Source: Modestobacter sp. VKM Ac-2985
Lineage (GTDB): Bacteria; Actinomycetota; Actinomycetes; Mycobacteriales; Geodermatophilaceae
Length of the DNA stretch: 64,000 bases
Direction: 5' to 3'
Assembly (NCBI RefSeq): GCF_026967925.1
Contig: NZ_JAPVBI010000002.1
Span: 1 to 64,000, forward strand
Part shown: positions 1 through 7,885 of the stretch, piece by piece
How positions within the stretch are numbered: the first letter of the stretch is position 1
Layout of the letters: each line of letters begins with the position of its first letter
Position numbers and translations under genes: made by a program
The notes under the pieces: model-generated
What the model was told of the DNA's origin: nothing
The model's database searches: none
The model's input: the letters and a program-made list of their open reading frames with translations, nothing else

Positions 1-196
1 CGTAGATGATTTGATCGCAGCTGAGACCGAGAGTTGGCACTCTCGTTCAATCAACCAAAGGAACCCAATCAGCATCCCGAAGGACACCGAAGGGGGATTT
101 GTTACTTGGCACTGACTTTCGGCACGCTGTTGAGTTCTCAAGGAGCGGACGCGCACGTTCCCCGACCAATTTCTTGGCCGTTCTTCGTGGCGGTGA
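1..196 (-). other. rRNA operon leader (16S gene just off the left edge)
   Basis: Read on the minus strand, this is the untranslated leader that precedes a 16S rRNA gene; the strand ends at position 1 with the bases that normally lie directly before the conserved 16S 5' end. The minus strand over 121-143 reads as the actinobacterial boxA-like antitermination element (core TGAGAACTCAACAGCGTGCC). A 7-bp hairpin with arms at 28-34 and 39-45 lies close to the 16S start and may take part in precursor processing. Base composition is clearly lower in GC than the flanking coding DNA. No credible protein gene is present here. Confidence 0.85.
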
Positions 197-201
197 TTTC
201 C

Positions 202-230
202 ACTTTACACCAAGTTCCGCAGCGGGTGAA
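202..230 (-). promoter_or_regulatory. Probable rRNA operon promoter
   Basis: On the minus strand a -35 box TTCACC (225-230) and a -10 box TAAAGT (202-207) are separated by exactly 17 nt, each matching 4 of 6 consensus bases. It faces the rRNA leader at 1-196, so the transcript would start near 195 and run off the left edge into 16S. Other rRNA promoters may lie further upstream in 231-390, where I saw no second clear pair. Confidence 0.6.
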
Positions 231-390
231 CCTCGGGGGTTCGTCCGGCGGTTTCCCAGGCCCTGCGGCCCGGTCCGTTCTCGCTTGGTGCATGGAGAAC
301 ACTACACGCCCTCAGAGGGGCTTTGCAGGGGGGTCCCCCGGCGGGGTCCTCGAACGGTCCGAATGTGCTGCTGAGCTGGGAGAACGGGGC

Positions 391-1020
391 TCAGGCCACC
401 CCGCGGGGGCGGAACTGGACGCTCACGCGGGGACCGACGGGCTTGGTCGTCTTCGGGATGCAGTGCTCCCAGGTGCGCTGGCAGGAACCGCCCATCACCA
501 CCAGATCGCCGTGCCCGAGGGTGAAGCGCCGGCTCTCGCCGCCACCCACCGGCCGCAGCAGGAGTGGCCGGGGAGAGCCGAACGAGACGATGGCGACCAT
601 CGTGTCCTCGGTGCGGCTGCGCCCGATGCGGTCGCCGTGCCAGGCGACGCTGTCGCGCCCGTCGCGGTACAGGCACATGCCCGCCGTCACGAACGGCTCG
701 CCCAGCTCCGGCCGGTAGTGGGCGTCGAGGGCCGCGCGGGCCTCGGCGAGCACAGCGTGCGGCAGCGCCTCCCCCGCCCCGTACCAACGCAGCAGTCGGG
801 GGACTGCCACCTCGCGGTCGTACATCTGCCGGCGGTCCTCCCGCCAGCCGATGTCGCCCAGCAGGACGTCGAGCACGCTGTCGGAGCCCTCGACCCAGCC
901 GGCGAGGTGGTCGACCCAGGCACCGCGGCTCAACAGGTGCCGGGAGACCCGCCCAGCGAGCGGGGTGAGCGCGACCTCGCCGGCGACGTCCCAGATGGAC
1001 GGCTGGTGTGCGAGCGACAT
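391..1020 (-). CDS. AlkB-like 2-oxoglutarate/Fe(II) dioxygenase
   Basis: A 209-residue protein of the AlkB family, which repairs alkylated nucleic-acid bases by oxidative demethylation in the cytoplasm. The iron-binding facial triad is visible as H128-x-D130 (in AWHGDRIG) and H186 (in WEHCIPK). The 2-oxoglutarate-binding Arg is probably R198 in the C-terminal strand GPRVSVQFRP. Length is normal for the bacterial AlkB-like group. The gene reads toward the left-edge rRNA promoter and is followed by about 160 nt before that promoter. A weak 6-bp hairpin near 1086-1101 separates it from the recQ-like gene upstream. Substrate (DNA, RNA or protein) cannot be told from sequence. Confidence 0.9.
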   Translation of the reverse strand: MSLAHQPSIWDVAGEVALTPLAGRVSRHLLSRGAWVDHLAGWVEGSDSVLDVLLGDIGWREDRRQMYDREVAVPRLLRWYGAGEALPHAVLAEARAALDAHYRPELGEPFVTAGMCLYRDGRDSVAWHGDRIGRSRTEDTMVAIVSFGSPRPLLLRPVGGGESRRFTLGHGDLVVMGGSCQRTWEHCIPKTTKPVGPRVSVQFRPRGVA

Positions 1021-1119
1021 GGAGGGAGGCTACTCCCGGTTTCGCACAGGTGTTCGAAAACCTGTGGACAACCGCCTCCTCGTCCTCCCTCGCCGGAGGG
1101 ATGAGGACGGGATGCTCCC

Positions 1120-3360
1120 TCAGGCGCTGAGCGCGAGCACGAACGGCAGGACGGAGCCGGCCCCTGCCAGCCGCAGCTCTCGGCCGGCGACGGTCATGGT
1201 CCAGCGCGAGTCGGCCAGGTCGTCGACGAGGAGGACCGGGGCATCGCCGAGCTCGGCCAGCCGGGCCCGGAGCTCCGGCCCGACCACGATGCGCTGCCAG
1301 ACCCCGGCCAGCCGGAAGGCGCTGTTGCCGCCCGGCCCGCCGGTGGGGCCGCCGTGGGCCAGGTCGAGGGCGCCCAGGTAGGGCAGCCGCCCCAGCTGTG
1401 CCAGCCCCTGGGCCACGCCCGTGACCAGGGCGGGCCGCCGGCGGGACGGCATGGCGACCACGCCGGCGGGGCGCTGCGCCCAGTCCCAGGCGCCGAGCAC
1501 CCGGGCGCAGGCCTTCAGCAGCTCTGCGTCCGGCGGTGCGTCGTTGGGCAGGCCGGGGCGCATGACCCGGTGGCTCACCTCGTAGGCGGCGTCTGGGTCC
1601 TCCTCGATCGAGGGCGCCTCGAGGTCCTCGGCCAGGGTGGCCACGCCACCGACCCCGTCGTCCCCCAGGAGGGTGCGCAGGCGCTGGCCCCACCCCAGGT
1701 CGGTCAGCCGGGCCACGGCCTGGCCGGTGGCGATCTGCTCACCCGGCGCGATCTTGCCCTTGACCTCGACCCCGAGCCGTTCGGCGCCGGTGGGCCACTG
1801 CGCCCGCGGCGGGAGCTCGACACCGGGCCGGTCCAGCCGGGCATCGGCCGCCTCGGCTGCGCCGGCCGGCACGTCGGTGGGGTACCAGGGGCCGGCGCAG
1901 ACGTCACAGCGCCCGCAGGGGCTGGCGGTCGGGTCGTCGAGGGCGGTCTGCAGGAAGGCCATCCGGCACTCCGCGGTGTCGACGGGCCGTGCGTAGGTGA
2001 GCATCGACCGCTGCTCGGCCTCCCGGGTCGCGGTGACCCGGGAGTACCGCTCGGCGTCGTAGACCCACGGCACGCCGGTGGAACGCCAGCCGCCCTGCAC
2101 CCGCTCCACCGCACCGTCGACGGCGAGCACCTTGAGCAGCAGCTCGAGCCGGGAGCGGCGCACGTCGGCCACTGTCTCCAGCCTCGCCACCGACCAGGCC
2201 CTGCCGTCGGCCATCGCGGTGAGGACGGCGGCTGCGTGGTCCTCCCGGGGCATGGAGGAGGTGGCGAACCACTGCCAGATCGCGATGTCCTCCGGGCCCG
2301 GGAGCAGCAGCACGTCGGCGTTGGCGACGGCGCGGCCGGCACGACCCACCTGCTGGTAGTAGCTGACCGGCGACGACGGCGCACCCAGGTGGACGACGAA
2401 GCCAAGGTCCGGCTTGTCGAACCCCATGCCCAGCGCGGAGGTGGCGACCAGGGCCTTCACCCGGTTCTCCCGCAGCGCCTCCTCGGCGTCCTTGCGGTCG
2501 GCGTCGTCCAGCCGCCCGGTGTAGGCGCGGACCTCGTGGCCGGCGTCGCGGAGCAGCGCCGCCGTCTCCTCGGCCGCGGCCACGGTGAGCGTGTAGACGA
2601 TCCCGCTGCCTGGCAGGTCGCCGATGTGCGCCGCCAGCCAGGCCAGCCGTGCGCGGTCGGTGTCCAGCCGCAGCACGCCCAGCCGCAGGGAGTCCCGGGC
2701 CAGCGGGCCGCGGACGGTGGTCACCTCGACACCGCCGGCGCCGAGCTGCTCGGCGACGTCGGCGACCACCCGCTCGTTGGCCGTGGCGGTCGTCGCGAGC
2801 ACCGGGGTGCCGGCGGGGAGCTGGCCGAGCAGGTCGCGGATGCGGCGGTAGTCGGGCCGGAAGTCGTGCCCCCAGTCGGAGACGCAGTGCGCCTCGTCCA
2901 CCACCAGCAGGCCGCAGCGCTCGACCAGGCTGGGCAGCTGCTCGTCACGGAAGCGTGGGTTGGTCAGCCGCTCGGGGGAGACCAGCAGGACGTCGACGTC
3001 GTCGGCGGCGAGCCGGGCGTTGATGTCGTCCCACTCGGTCACGTTGGAGCTGGAGATCTCCACGGCCTTGATCCCGGCGCGGGCGGCTGCGGCCACCTGG
3101 TCGCGCATCAGCGCGAGCAACGGGCTCACGAGCAGCGTCGGCCCGGCTCCGCGGCGGCGCAGCAGGGCGGTGGAGACGAAGTAGACGGCGGACTTCCCCC
3201 AGCCGGTGCGCTGCACGACCAGGGCGCGCTCGTGCCGCTCGACGAGCGCGGTGACGGCGGCGTCCTGACCCTCGCGGAAGACCGCGTCGGCGCGGCCGGT
3301 GAGCTCGCGCAGGACGCCGAGCGCCTCATCGGCCAGATCGGTCTCGACAGCGGTGCTCAT
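1120..3360 (-). CDS. RecQ-family DNA helicase with C-terminal phosphoribosyltransferase-like domain
   Basis: A 746-residue ATP-dependent 3'-5' DNA helicase of the RecQ group, expected in DNA repair and recombination. Motifs in order: Walker A TGWGKS (residues 52-57), DEAH box (155-158) followed by the RecQ-typical CVSDWGHDFRPDYRRI, motif VI YYQQVGRAGR, then the zinc-binding cysteines around CGRCDVC. After the zinc domain about 180 residues end in VLLVDDLADSRWT, the PRPP-loop signature of type I phosphoribosyltransferases. I know related actinobacterial RecQ proteins with this tail, but its role is unclear. The start at 3360 is chosen because the frame further upstream lacks family similarity and would run into the divergent PHP gene 79 nt away. 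Confidence 0.92.
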   Translation of the reverse strand: MSTAVETDLADEALGVLRELTGRADAVFREGQDAAVTALVERHERALVVQRTGWGKSAVYFVSTALLRRRGAGPTLLVSPLLALMRDQVAAAARAGIKAVEISSSNVTEWDDINARLAADDVDVLLVSPERLTNPRFRDEQLPSLVERCGLLVVDEAHCVSDWGHDFRPDYRRIRDLLGQLPAGTPVLATTATANERVVADVAEQLGAGGVEVTTVRGPLARDSLRLGVLRLDTDRARLAWLAAHIGDLPGSGIVYTLTVAAAEETAALLRDAGHEVRAYTGRLDDADRKDAEEALRENRVKALVATSALGMGFDKPDLGFVVHLGAPSSPVSYYQQVGRAGRAVANADVLLLPGPEDIAIWQWFATSSMPREDHAAAVLTAMADGRAWSVARLETVADVRRSRLELLLKVLAVDGAVERVQGGWRSTGVPWVYDAERYSRVTATREAEQRSMLTYARPVDTAECRMAFLQTALDDPTASPCGRCDVCAGPWYPTDVPAGAAEAADARLDRPGVELPPRAQWPTGAERLGVEVKGKIAPGEQIATGQAVARLTDLGWGQRLRTLLGDDGVGGVATLAEDLEAPSIEEDPDAAYEVSHRVMRPGLPNDAPPDAELLKACARVLGAWDWAQRPAGVVAMPSRRRPALVTGVAQGLAQLGRLPYLGALDLAHGGPTGGPGGNSAFRLAGVWQRIVVGPELRARLAELGDAPVLLVDDLADSRWTMTVAGRELRLAGAGSVLPFVLALSA

Positions 3361-3439
3361 GCCCCGACCGTAGGCGGCGACACCGACGACGGGGACCTGG
3401 GCGTGCGGTGGCTGTGGACGGACGGTTGGATGGGCGTCG

Positions 3440-4267
3440 ATGCTGCCCCCGGACAACCACGTGCACTCCGAGTTCTCCTGGGACACCGGCCCACGAGCGT
3501 CGCTGCTGCGTGCCTGCGAGCGGGCCGTGGAGATCGGTCTCCCGGCCATCGCCTTCACCGAGCACCTGGACTTCACCGTCTGGGACGCCGCCGACCGCGC
3601 CACCGCGCAAGGTCTCACCGATCGGCACCCGGCCAACCAGCTGCCGATCGACGTCGACCTCTACGCCGAGACCATCTGGGAGGCCCGGCAGCGCTTCCCG
3701 ACGCTGCGGGTGTGGTCCGGCGTCGAGGCCGGAGAACCACACCTGTTCGGGGCCAGTGTGGCTGCTCACCTGGGCGCCTCCCCGGTCGACCGGGTCCTCG
3801 GCTCCCTGCACTCGCTGCCGGTCGACGGCCGGCTGATGGGCGTCAACCGGCTGCTGCACGCCCCGGGCATCGACGTCATCGCCACGATGCGCCGGTACCT
3901 CACCGAGATGGTGGCGATGATCGAGAGCAGCGACGTCTTCCAGGTGCTGGCTCATTGCGACTACCCGCGGCGCTACTGGCCCGGCGGCCGCGAGCAGTAC
4001 CCGCAGGCGGTGTTCGAGGAGGAGTACCGGGCGGTGTTCCGGGCGCTGGCGGCCAGCGACCGGGCCCTCGAGGTGAACACCACCAGCCCGCTGTGGTCGG
4101 TGGAGCTGCTCCGCTGGTACCGCGAGGAGGGCGGCGACGCCGTCAGCTTCGGCAGCGACGGCCACCAACCGCACCTGGTCGGGCAGCGGTTCGACCTGGC
4201 GGTCGACGTCGTCGAGCAGGCCGGCTTCCGACCCGGACGGGACCGCTTCGACTTCTGGCGCCGCTGA
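3440..4267 (+). CDS. PHP-domain phosphatase (histidinol-phosphatase HisK-like)
   Basis: A 275-residue PHP-domain metallohydrolase. Metal-binding motifs appear in the expected order: H7-x-H9 (DNHVHSEFSWDT), E41-H42 (FTEHLD), a Glu/His pair in VEAGEPHLF, His in GSLHS, HCD in LAHCDYPRRYW, and the C-terminal SFGSDGHQP. This pattern fits the HisK-type histidinol-phosphate phosphatases and related uncharacterised PHP enzymes. It is not in a histidine operon, so histidinol phosphate as substrate is only a family-based guess. The gene is transcribed divergently from the RecQ-like gene. Confidence 0.85.
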   Translation: MLPPDNHVHSEFSWDTGPRASLLRACERAVEIGLPAIAFTEHLDFTVWDAADRATAQGLTDRHPANQLPIDVDLYAETIWEARQRFPTLRVWSGVEAGEPHLFGASVAAHLGASPVDRVLGSLHSLPVDGRLMGVNRLLHAPGIDVIATMRRYLTEMVAMIESSDVFQVLAHCDYPRRYWPGGREQYPQAVFEEEYRAVFRALAASDRALEVNTTSPLWSVELLRWYREEGGDAVSFGSDGHQPHLVGQRFDLAVDVVEQAGFRPGRDRFDFWRR

Positions 4268-4340
4268 GGCCGCCCACGGGACGACGAGGGGCCGAGAACG
4301 GTGGGTGTCGATCCGGTCGTGGACTGCCGATGAGGAGGGC

Positions 4341-4589
4341 GTGACCGCTCCGGCTGCCCTCGAGGCCCCGACCGACGGGGACGACCCCGTCCCCTTCGGC
4401 CCGCAGACCGTCGTCCAGGACGCGACGACCACCGGCCTCGCCGTCATCGCCCGACTGCACGACGAGGCCCTGGCGGCGATCGCCGCGCTGGCCGAGAGCT
4501 GGGACCAGCCGGCCGACCCCGTCCGGGTGCTCCGCACGGCCGAGCGGCCGGCGGTCGTCCTCCGGTCCGGGAGCGCAGCCGCCGCCTGA
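4341..4589 (+). CDS. Small Ala-rich protein, unknown function
   Basis: An 82-residue protein starting at GTG 4341, directly behind GAGGAGG (spacing is short). An alternative GTG start at 4305 in the same frame would add 12 residues. There is no signal peptide or membrane segment. The middle is an amphipathic helix containing the pattern IARLHDEALAAIAALAE. The same pattern recurs in the small protein at 22186-22527 (SIAGIHADGLAAVATIAE, 10 of 18 positions identical in an ungapped alignment), so the two are likely members of one small family. It ends just 6 nt before the operator/promoter of the carbamate kinase gene. I do not recognise a function. Confidence 0.55.
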   Translation: MTAPAALEAPTDGDDPVPFGPQTVVQDATTTGLAVIARLHDEALAAIAALAESWDQPADPVRVLRTAERPAVVLRSGSAAAA

Positions 4590-4595
4590 TCTGGC

Positions 4596-4633
4596 GGAAC
4601 TACTTCACCGCTAAGGCAGTTCCCCGCTAGGGT
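4596..4633 (+). promoter_or_regulatory. Operator plus promoter for a leaderless carbamate kinase transcript
   Basis: A 28-nt imperfect inverted repeat occupies 4596-4623: arm GGAACTACTTCA, spacer CCGC, arm TAAGGCAGTTCC (9 of 12 paired). It overlaps a -35 box TTCACC (4604-4609), followed after 18 nt by a -10 box TAGGGT (4628-4633). The ATG of the carbamate kinase gene is only 6 nt further on, so the mRNA would begin at or near the start codon with no Shine-Dalgarno sequence. The same architecture precedes fdrA (13515-13562) with 24 of 28 operator bases identical. This points to one regulator controlling both operons; its gene is not evident in the window. Confidence 0.7.
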
Positions 4634-4639
4634 CACGCA

Positions 4640-5608
4640 ATGGCCCTCCCCCGTCGTGTCGTCATCGCCCTCGGCGGCAACGCGATGACCGGCGCCGACG
4701 GCTCCGCCACGCCCCGCGCCCAGCGTGACGCCATCTCCGCGGCCGCCCAGCACATCGCCGCCGTCGTCGCCACCGGGGCCGAGGTGGTCCTCACGCACGG
4801 CAACGGCCCCCAGGTCGGCAACCTGCTGGTCAAGAACGAGCTGGCGGCGCACGTGGTCCCACCGGTCCCGCTGGACTGGAACGTCGCCCAGACCCAGGCG
4901 ACCATCGGCTTCACCCTCGCCGACGAGCTGGACGCCGCACTGGCCGCCCTCGGCTCCCCCCAGCGCACCGCTGCGCTGGTCACCCGCACCCTCGTCGACC
5001 CCGCCGACCCGGGGTTCGCGACGCCGTCCAAGCCGGTCGGCCGGTATCTGCCGCGCGACGAGGCGCAGCGCTTCATCGATCTCGGGCAGAACTGGGAGGA
5101 CCGCGGTGAGCGCGGCTGGCGGCGGGTGGTCGCCTCGCCGGAGCCGCTGTCGGTGGTCGACGTCCCGGCCATCTCGGCGCTCAGCGGGGCCGGGTTCGTG
5201 GTCGTCTGCGCCGGCGGGGGCGGCGTGCCCGTGGTCCCCGGCGCCGCGGACGGCGACGCGCTGATCGGTGTCGAGGCCGTCATCGACAAGGACCTCACCG
5301 CCGCCCTGCTCGCCCGGGAGCTGCGTGCGGACACGCTGGTCATCGCCACCGACGTCCCGCACGTGATGGTCGACTTCGGCGCTCCGTCGGCCCGCCCGCT
5401 GGCCCGGGTCACCGCCGCCGAGATGCGCGCCCACGCCGAGGCCGGCCAGTTCGCCCGCGGCAGCATGGGCCCCAAGGTCGAGGCTGCCCTCCGGTTCGTG
5501 ACCGACTCCGGGGACGGCCGTCAGGGCGCCCGCGCCGTCATCACCGCACTGCCCCACATCTCCGACGCCGTCGCCCGTGACGACGTCGGCACCGTCGTCA
5601 CCGCATAG
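4640..5608 (+). CDS. arcC: Carbamate kinase
   Basis: A 322-residue amino-acid-kinase-fold enzyme that transfers phosphate from carbamoyl phosphate to ADP, giving ATP plus carbamate (NH3 + CO2). Family signatures: VIALGGNAM near the N terminus, [31 protein letters not shown] and [12 protein letters not shown]. Length is typical. No arginine deiminase or catabolic ornithine carbamoyltransferase is nearby. Instead the gene sits 11 nt before a ring-opening amidohydrolase and shares an operator with fdrA. In allantoin-degrading bacteria such an isolated kinase works with FdrA/DUF1116, so its likely job here is ATP recovery from an N-heterocycle catabolite. It starts as an apparently leaderless mRNA. 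Confidence 0.95.
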   Translation: MALPRRVVIALGGNAMTGADGSATPRAQRDAISAAAQHIAAVVATGAEVVLTHGNGPQVGNLLVKNELAAHVVPPVPLDWNVAQTQATIGFTLADELDAALAALGSPQRTAALVTRTLVDPADPGFATPSKPVGRYLPRDEAQRFIDLGQNWEDRGERGWRRVVASPEPLSVVDVPAISALSGAGFVVVCAGGGGVPVVPGAADGDALIGVEAVIDKDLTAALLARELRADTLVIATDVPHVMVDFGAPSARPLARVTAAEMRAHAEAGQFARGSMGPKVEAALRFVTDSGDGRQGARAVITALPHISDAVARDDVGTVVTA

Positions 5609-5619
5609 AAGGAGAAGAC

Positions 5620-6723
5620 ATGCCCGCACCGATCGAGGTCCGCAAGGTCCCGCTGCACAACGTCAGCGACGCCTCCGAGCTGGCCAAGCTCATCGACGAC
5701 GGCGTCATGGAGGCCGACCGCATCATCGCCGTCATCGGCAAGACGGAGGGCAACGGCGGGGTCAACGACTACACCCGGATCATCGCCGACCGCGCGTTCC
5801 GCGAGGTGCTGATGGAGAAGGGCTCGCGCAGCAAGGAGCAGGTCGGGGAGATCCCGATCGTGTGGTCCGGCGGCACGGACGGGGTCATCAGCCCGCACGC
5901 CACGATCTTCGCCACGCTGCCCGAGGACTCGGTGGAGAAGACCGACGAGCCGCGGCTGACCGTCGGGTTCGCGATGAGCGAGGTGCTGCTGCCCGAGGAC
6001 ATCGGCCGGCTGACCATGGTGGAGAAGGTGGCCGAGGGGGTGCGCCGGGCGATGGCCGAGGCGGGCATCACCGACCCGGCCGACGTCCACTACGTGCAGA
6101 CCAAGACGCCGCTGCTGACCATCGAGACGATCCGCGAGGCCAAGTCCCGCGGACAGGAGACCTACTACGACGAGCCGCACGGCTCGATGGACCTCTCCAA
6201 CGGCACGACGGCGCTGGGCATCGCGCTGGCGCTCGGCGAGATCGAGATGCCGGAGCAGAAGCAGGTCATGCGCGACTTCGACCTGTTCAGCGCGGTCGCC
6301 TCCTGCTCCTCGGGCGTCGAGCTGGACCGGGCGCAGATCATCGTCGTCGGCAACGCCCGCGGCCACGGCGGCGACTACCGGATCGGTCACTCGGTGATGA
6401 CCGACGCCCTCGACCAGGACGGGATCTGGAACGCCATCCGGGACGCCGGCCTCGACCTGCCGGAGCGCCCGCACACCTCCGACCTGGGCGACGACCTGGT
6501 CAACGTCTTCCTCAAGTGCGAGGCCGACCCGACCGGCTACGTGCGCGGTCGGCGCAACGCGATGCTCGACGACTCCGACGTCTTCTGGCACCGGCAGATC
6601 AAGGCCACCGTCGGCGGCGTCGCCGCCTCGGTGACCGGCGACCCCGCGGTGTTCGTGTCGGTGGCCGCCGTGCACCAGGGTCCCTCCGGCGGCGGCCCGG
6701 TCGCCGCCATCGTCAAGGCCTGA
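5620..6723 (+). CDS. Ring-opening amidohydrolase (cyanuric acid hydrolase / barbiturase family)
   Basis: A 367-residue member of the AtzD/TrzD/barbiturase family, which hydrolyses the ring amide of cyanuric acid (to carboxybiuret) or of barbiturate (to ureidomalonate). The fold has three repeated units, each supplying a Lys-Ser pair. The Ser-containing turns are visible as [24 protein letters not shown] and [15 protein letters not shown]; the Lys-containing segments as [22 protein letters not shown] and RQIKATVGG. The gene has its own ribosome site (GAAGGAG) and is cotranscribed with carbamate kinase. No other s-triazine genes are present, while a molybdenum hydroxylase operon shares the operator, so barbiturate is the better guess. 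Sequence alone does not decide. Confidence 0.9.
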   Translation: MPAPIEVRKVPLHNVSDASELAKLIDDGVMEADRIIAVIGKTEGNGGVNDYTRIIADRAFREVLMEKGSRSKEQVGEIPIVWSGGTDGVISPHATIFATLPEDSVEKTDEPRLTVGFAMSEVLLPEDIGRLTMVEKVAEGVRRAMAEAGITDPADVHYVQTKTPLLTIETIREAKSRGQETYYDEPHGSMDLSNGTTALGIALALGEIEMPEQKQVMRDFDLFSAVASCSSGVELDRAQIIVVGNARGHGGDYRIGHSVMTDALDQDGIWNAIRDAGLDLPERPHTSDLGDDLVNVFLKCEADPTGYVRGRRNAMLDDSDVFWHRQIKATVGGVAASVTGDPAVFVSVAAVHQGPSGGGPVAAIVKA

Positions 6724-6728
6724 GCGAC

Positions 6729-6758
6729 GGCGCCGGCCGGGTCAGCCCGGCCGGCGCC
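6729..6758. terminator. Strong bidirectional hairpin between convergent genes
   Basis: A perfect 13-bp stem (6729-6741 with 6746-6758) with a TCAG loop lies between the stop codons of the amidohydrolase (plus) and the 2-oxoglutarate oxygenase (minus). There is no T-run, which is usual for high-GC actinobacterial terminators. Confidence 0.7.
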
Positions 6759-6759
6759 C

Positions 6760-7800
6760 TCAGCCGCGGGCGGCGAGCACGCGGGCGGCCTCCCGCTCGG
6801 CGGCGGTGTTGACCACCCCCGCCCGGGAGCCGCGGAGCTTGGCGGCGATGTGCTCACCGATCGTCACCGGCAGGTAGCGGGGCTCCTCGCCCCGCCCCAC
6901 ACAGCTCGGGAGCGGCGCGATCACCGCCTCGACGTCCCCGTCGTGGAAGAAGGCGGCCGACCTGCGCCGCTGGATGGTGCCGTCGACGACCGGTGGCGTG
7001 ACCCGGTGCAGCGTGGACGTCCACCGGTCGTTGGTCAGCCGGGCGGTGACGTCGCCCAGGTTGACGAGCAGGGCGCCGTCCGCGGGCAGCACGTCGTGCC
7101 AGCCGCCGTCCGCGTCGAGCACCTGCAGGCCGGCCACCTGGTCGGCCCAGAGCACGGTGACGATCCCGTAGTCGGTGTGCTCCCCCATCCCGGTCAGCTC
7201 GCCGTCCAGCCGGACCGTGCCCTCCGGCAGCGCGTAGTTGTTCATCCGCAGCACGTCCAGTGAGTGCCCGGTCAGGTCGGCGAAGAAGTCCGCCGGCAGC
7301 CCCAGGGCGTCGGCGAAGACGCGGGTGAGCACCCGGGCGACCCGGCCCGCCTCGCCGAACCACGCCTCGACGGCGGGCCGGAAGCCGGGGACGTCGGGCC
7401 AGGTGTTCTCCGCGTAGTCGGGCTGGGGCAGTCCGGGCGCGTGCGGGTAGCTGGCCTGCGAGGCGCCCACGTTGAACGCCTCGAAGAAGTCGTTCATCCG
7501 CGTCGCGGACTCCACCCCCAGGGACAGCGAGAGCGACTCGCTCTTCGGTGGGCTGTAGCCCCGGTTGACCTCCGGGGGCGTGCGCCAGGCCTGCTTGGCC
7601 TCCAGGGGCTGACCGAAGAAGCCGTCCATCGCTGCGGCCAGGCCTTCGGCCACCCGGCCGGGAACCCCGTGGCCGACGACCTGGATGAAGCCCACCGTGC
7701 AGCAGGCCTCGTCCATCGCCGCCGCCACGGCGGCCTGCTCCTGGACGGATCCGCCGAGCACGTACGGGGAGATGTCGACGACCGGGACGCTGAAGCTCAT
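6760..7800 (-). CDS. 2-oxoglutarate/Fe(II)-dependent oxygenase (isopenicillin N synthase-like)
   Basis: A 346-residue non-haem iron oxygenase of the DIOX_N/2OG-FeII_Oxy type. The N-terminal domain has the family's VPVVDISPY and VVGHGVP. The iron triad is H208-x-D210 (GEHTDYG) and H265 (STLHRV), and the co-substrate-binding R-x-S is at residues 279-281. Natural products, plant hormones and, in fungi, thymine (thymine 7-hydroxylase) are substrates in this superfamily. Its convergent neighbour is the barbiturase-like gene, so a pyrimidine substrate is possible but unproven. Start ATG at 7800 is chosen because the frame upstream has no family similarity. Confidence 0.88.
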   Translation of the reverse strand: MSFSVPVVDISPYVLGGSVQEQAAVAAAMDEACCTVGFIQVVGHGVPGRVAEGLAAAMDGFFGQPLEAKQAWRTPPEVNRGYSPPKSESLSLSLGVESATRMNDFFEAFNVGASQASYPHAPGLPQPDYAENTWPDVPGFRPAVEAWFGEAGRVARVLTRVFADALGLPADFFADLTGHSLDVLRMNNYALPEGTVRLDGELTGMGEHTDYGIVTVLWADQVAGLQVLDADGGWHDVLPADGALLVNLGDVTARLTNDRWTSTLHRVTPPVVDGTIQRRRSAAFFHDGDVEAVIAPLPSCVGRGEEPRYLPVTIGEHIAAKLRGSRAGVVNTAAEREAARVLAARG

Positions 7801-7842
7801 GCGCCGAGGGTGACCGGGCCGTGTTGCCCGGGCGTCACGGCA

Positions 7843-7875
7843 GGATCGCGTCCACGTGGCCCGCCGACGCGATCC
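7843..7875 (-). terminator. Hairpin downstream of the Ohr gene
   Basis: A perfect 10-bp stem (GGATCGCGTC at 7843-7852, GACGCGATCC at 7866-7875) with a 13-nt loop. It lies between the stop of the Ohr gene (minus) and the start of the oxygenase gene, where it can insulate the two minus-strand units. Confidence 0.55.
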
Positions 7876-7885
7876 TGGCGCTCCG

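Noticed and set aside
1354-4344. A nearly 1000-codon open frame on the plus strand opposite the RecQ-like gene
   Set aside because: It is antisense to a clear helicase, has a Gly/His/Arg/Val-rich shadow composition with no domain, and results from high GC at third positions.
4330-4344. A five-codon frame (ATG AGG AGG GCG TGA) just before the small protein start, as a possible attenuator peptide
   Set aside because: It overlaps the ribosome site by chance; there is no hairpin or codon bias supporting attenuation.
3326-5629. A long minus-strand frame covering the PHP and carbamate kinase genes
   Set aside because: Both genes it overlaps have intact family motifs on the plus strand; the minus frame shows no similarity.
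4640-6723. An arginine deiminase pathway or an s-triazine (atrazine) pathway
   Set aside because: No arcA/arcB, no atzE/atzF or biuret hydrolase genes are seen; the shared operator with fdrA and the Mo hydroxylase favours pyrimidine-type catabolism.
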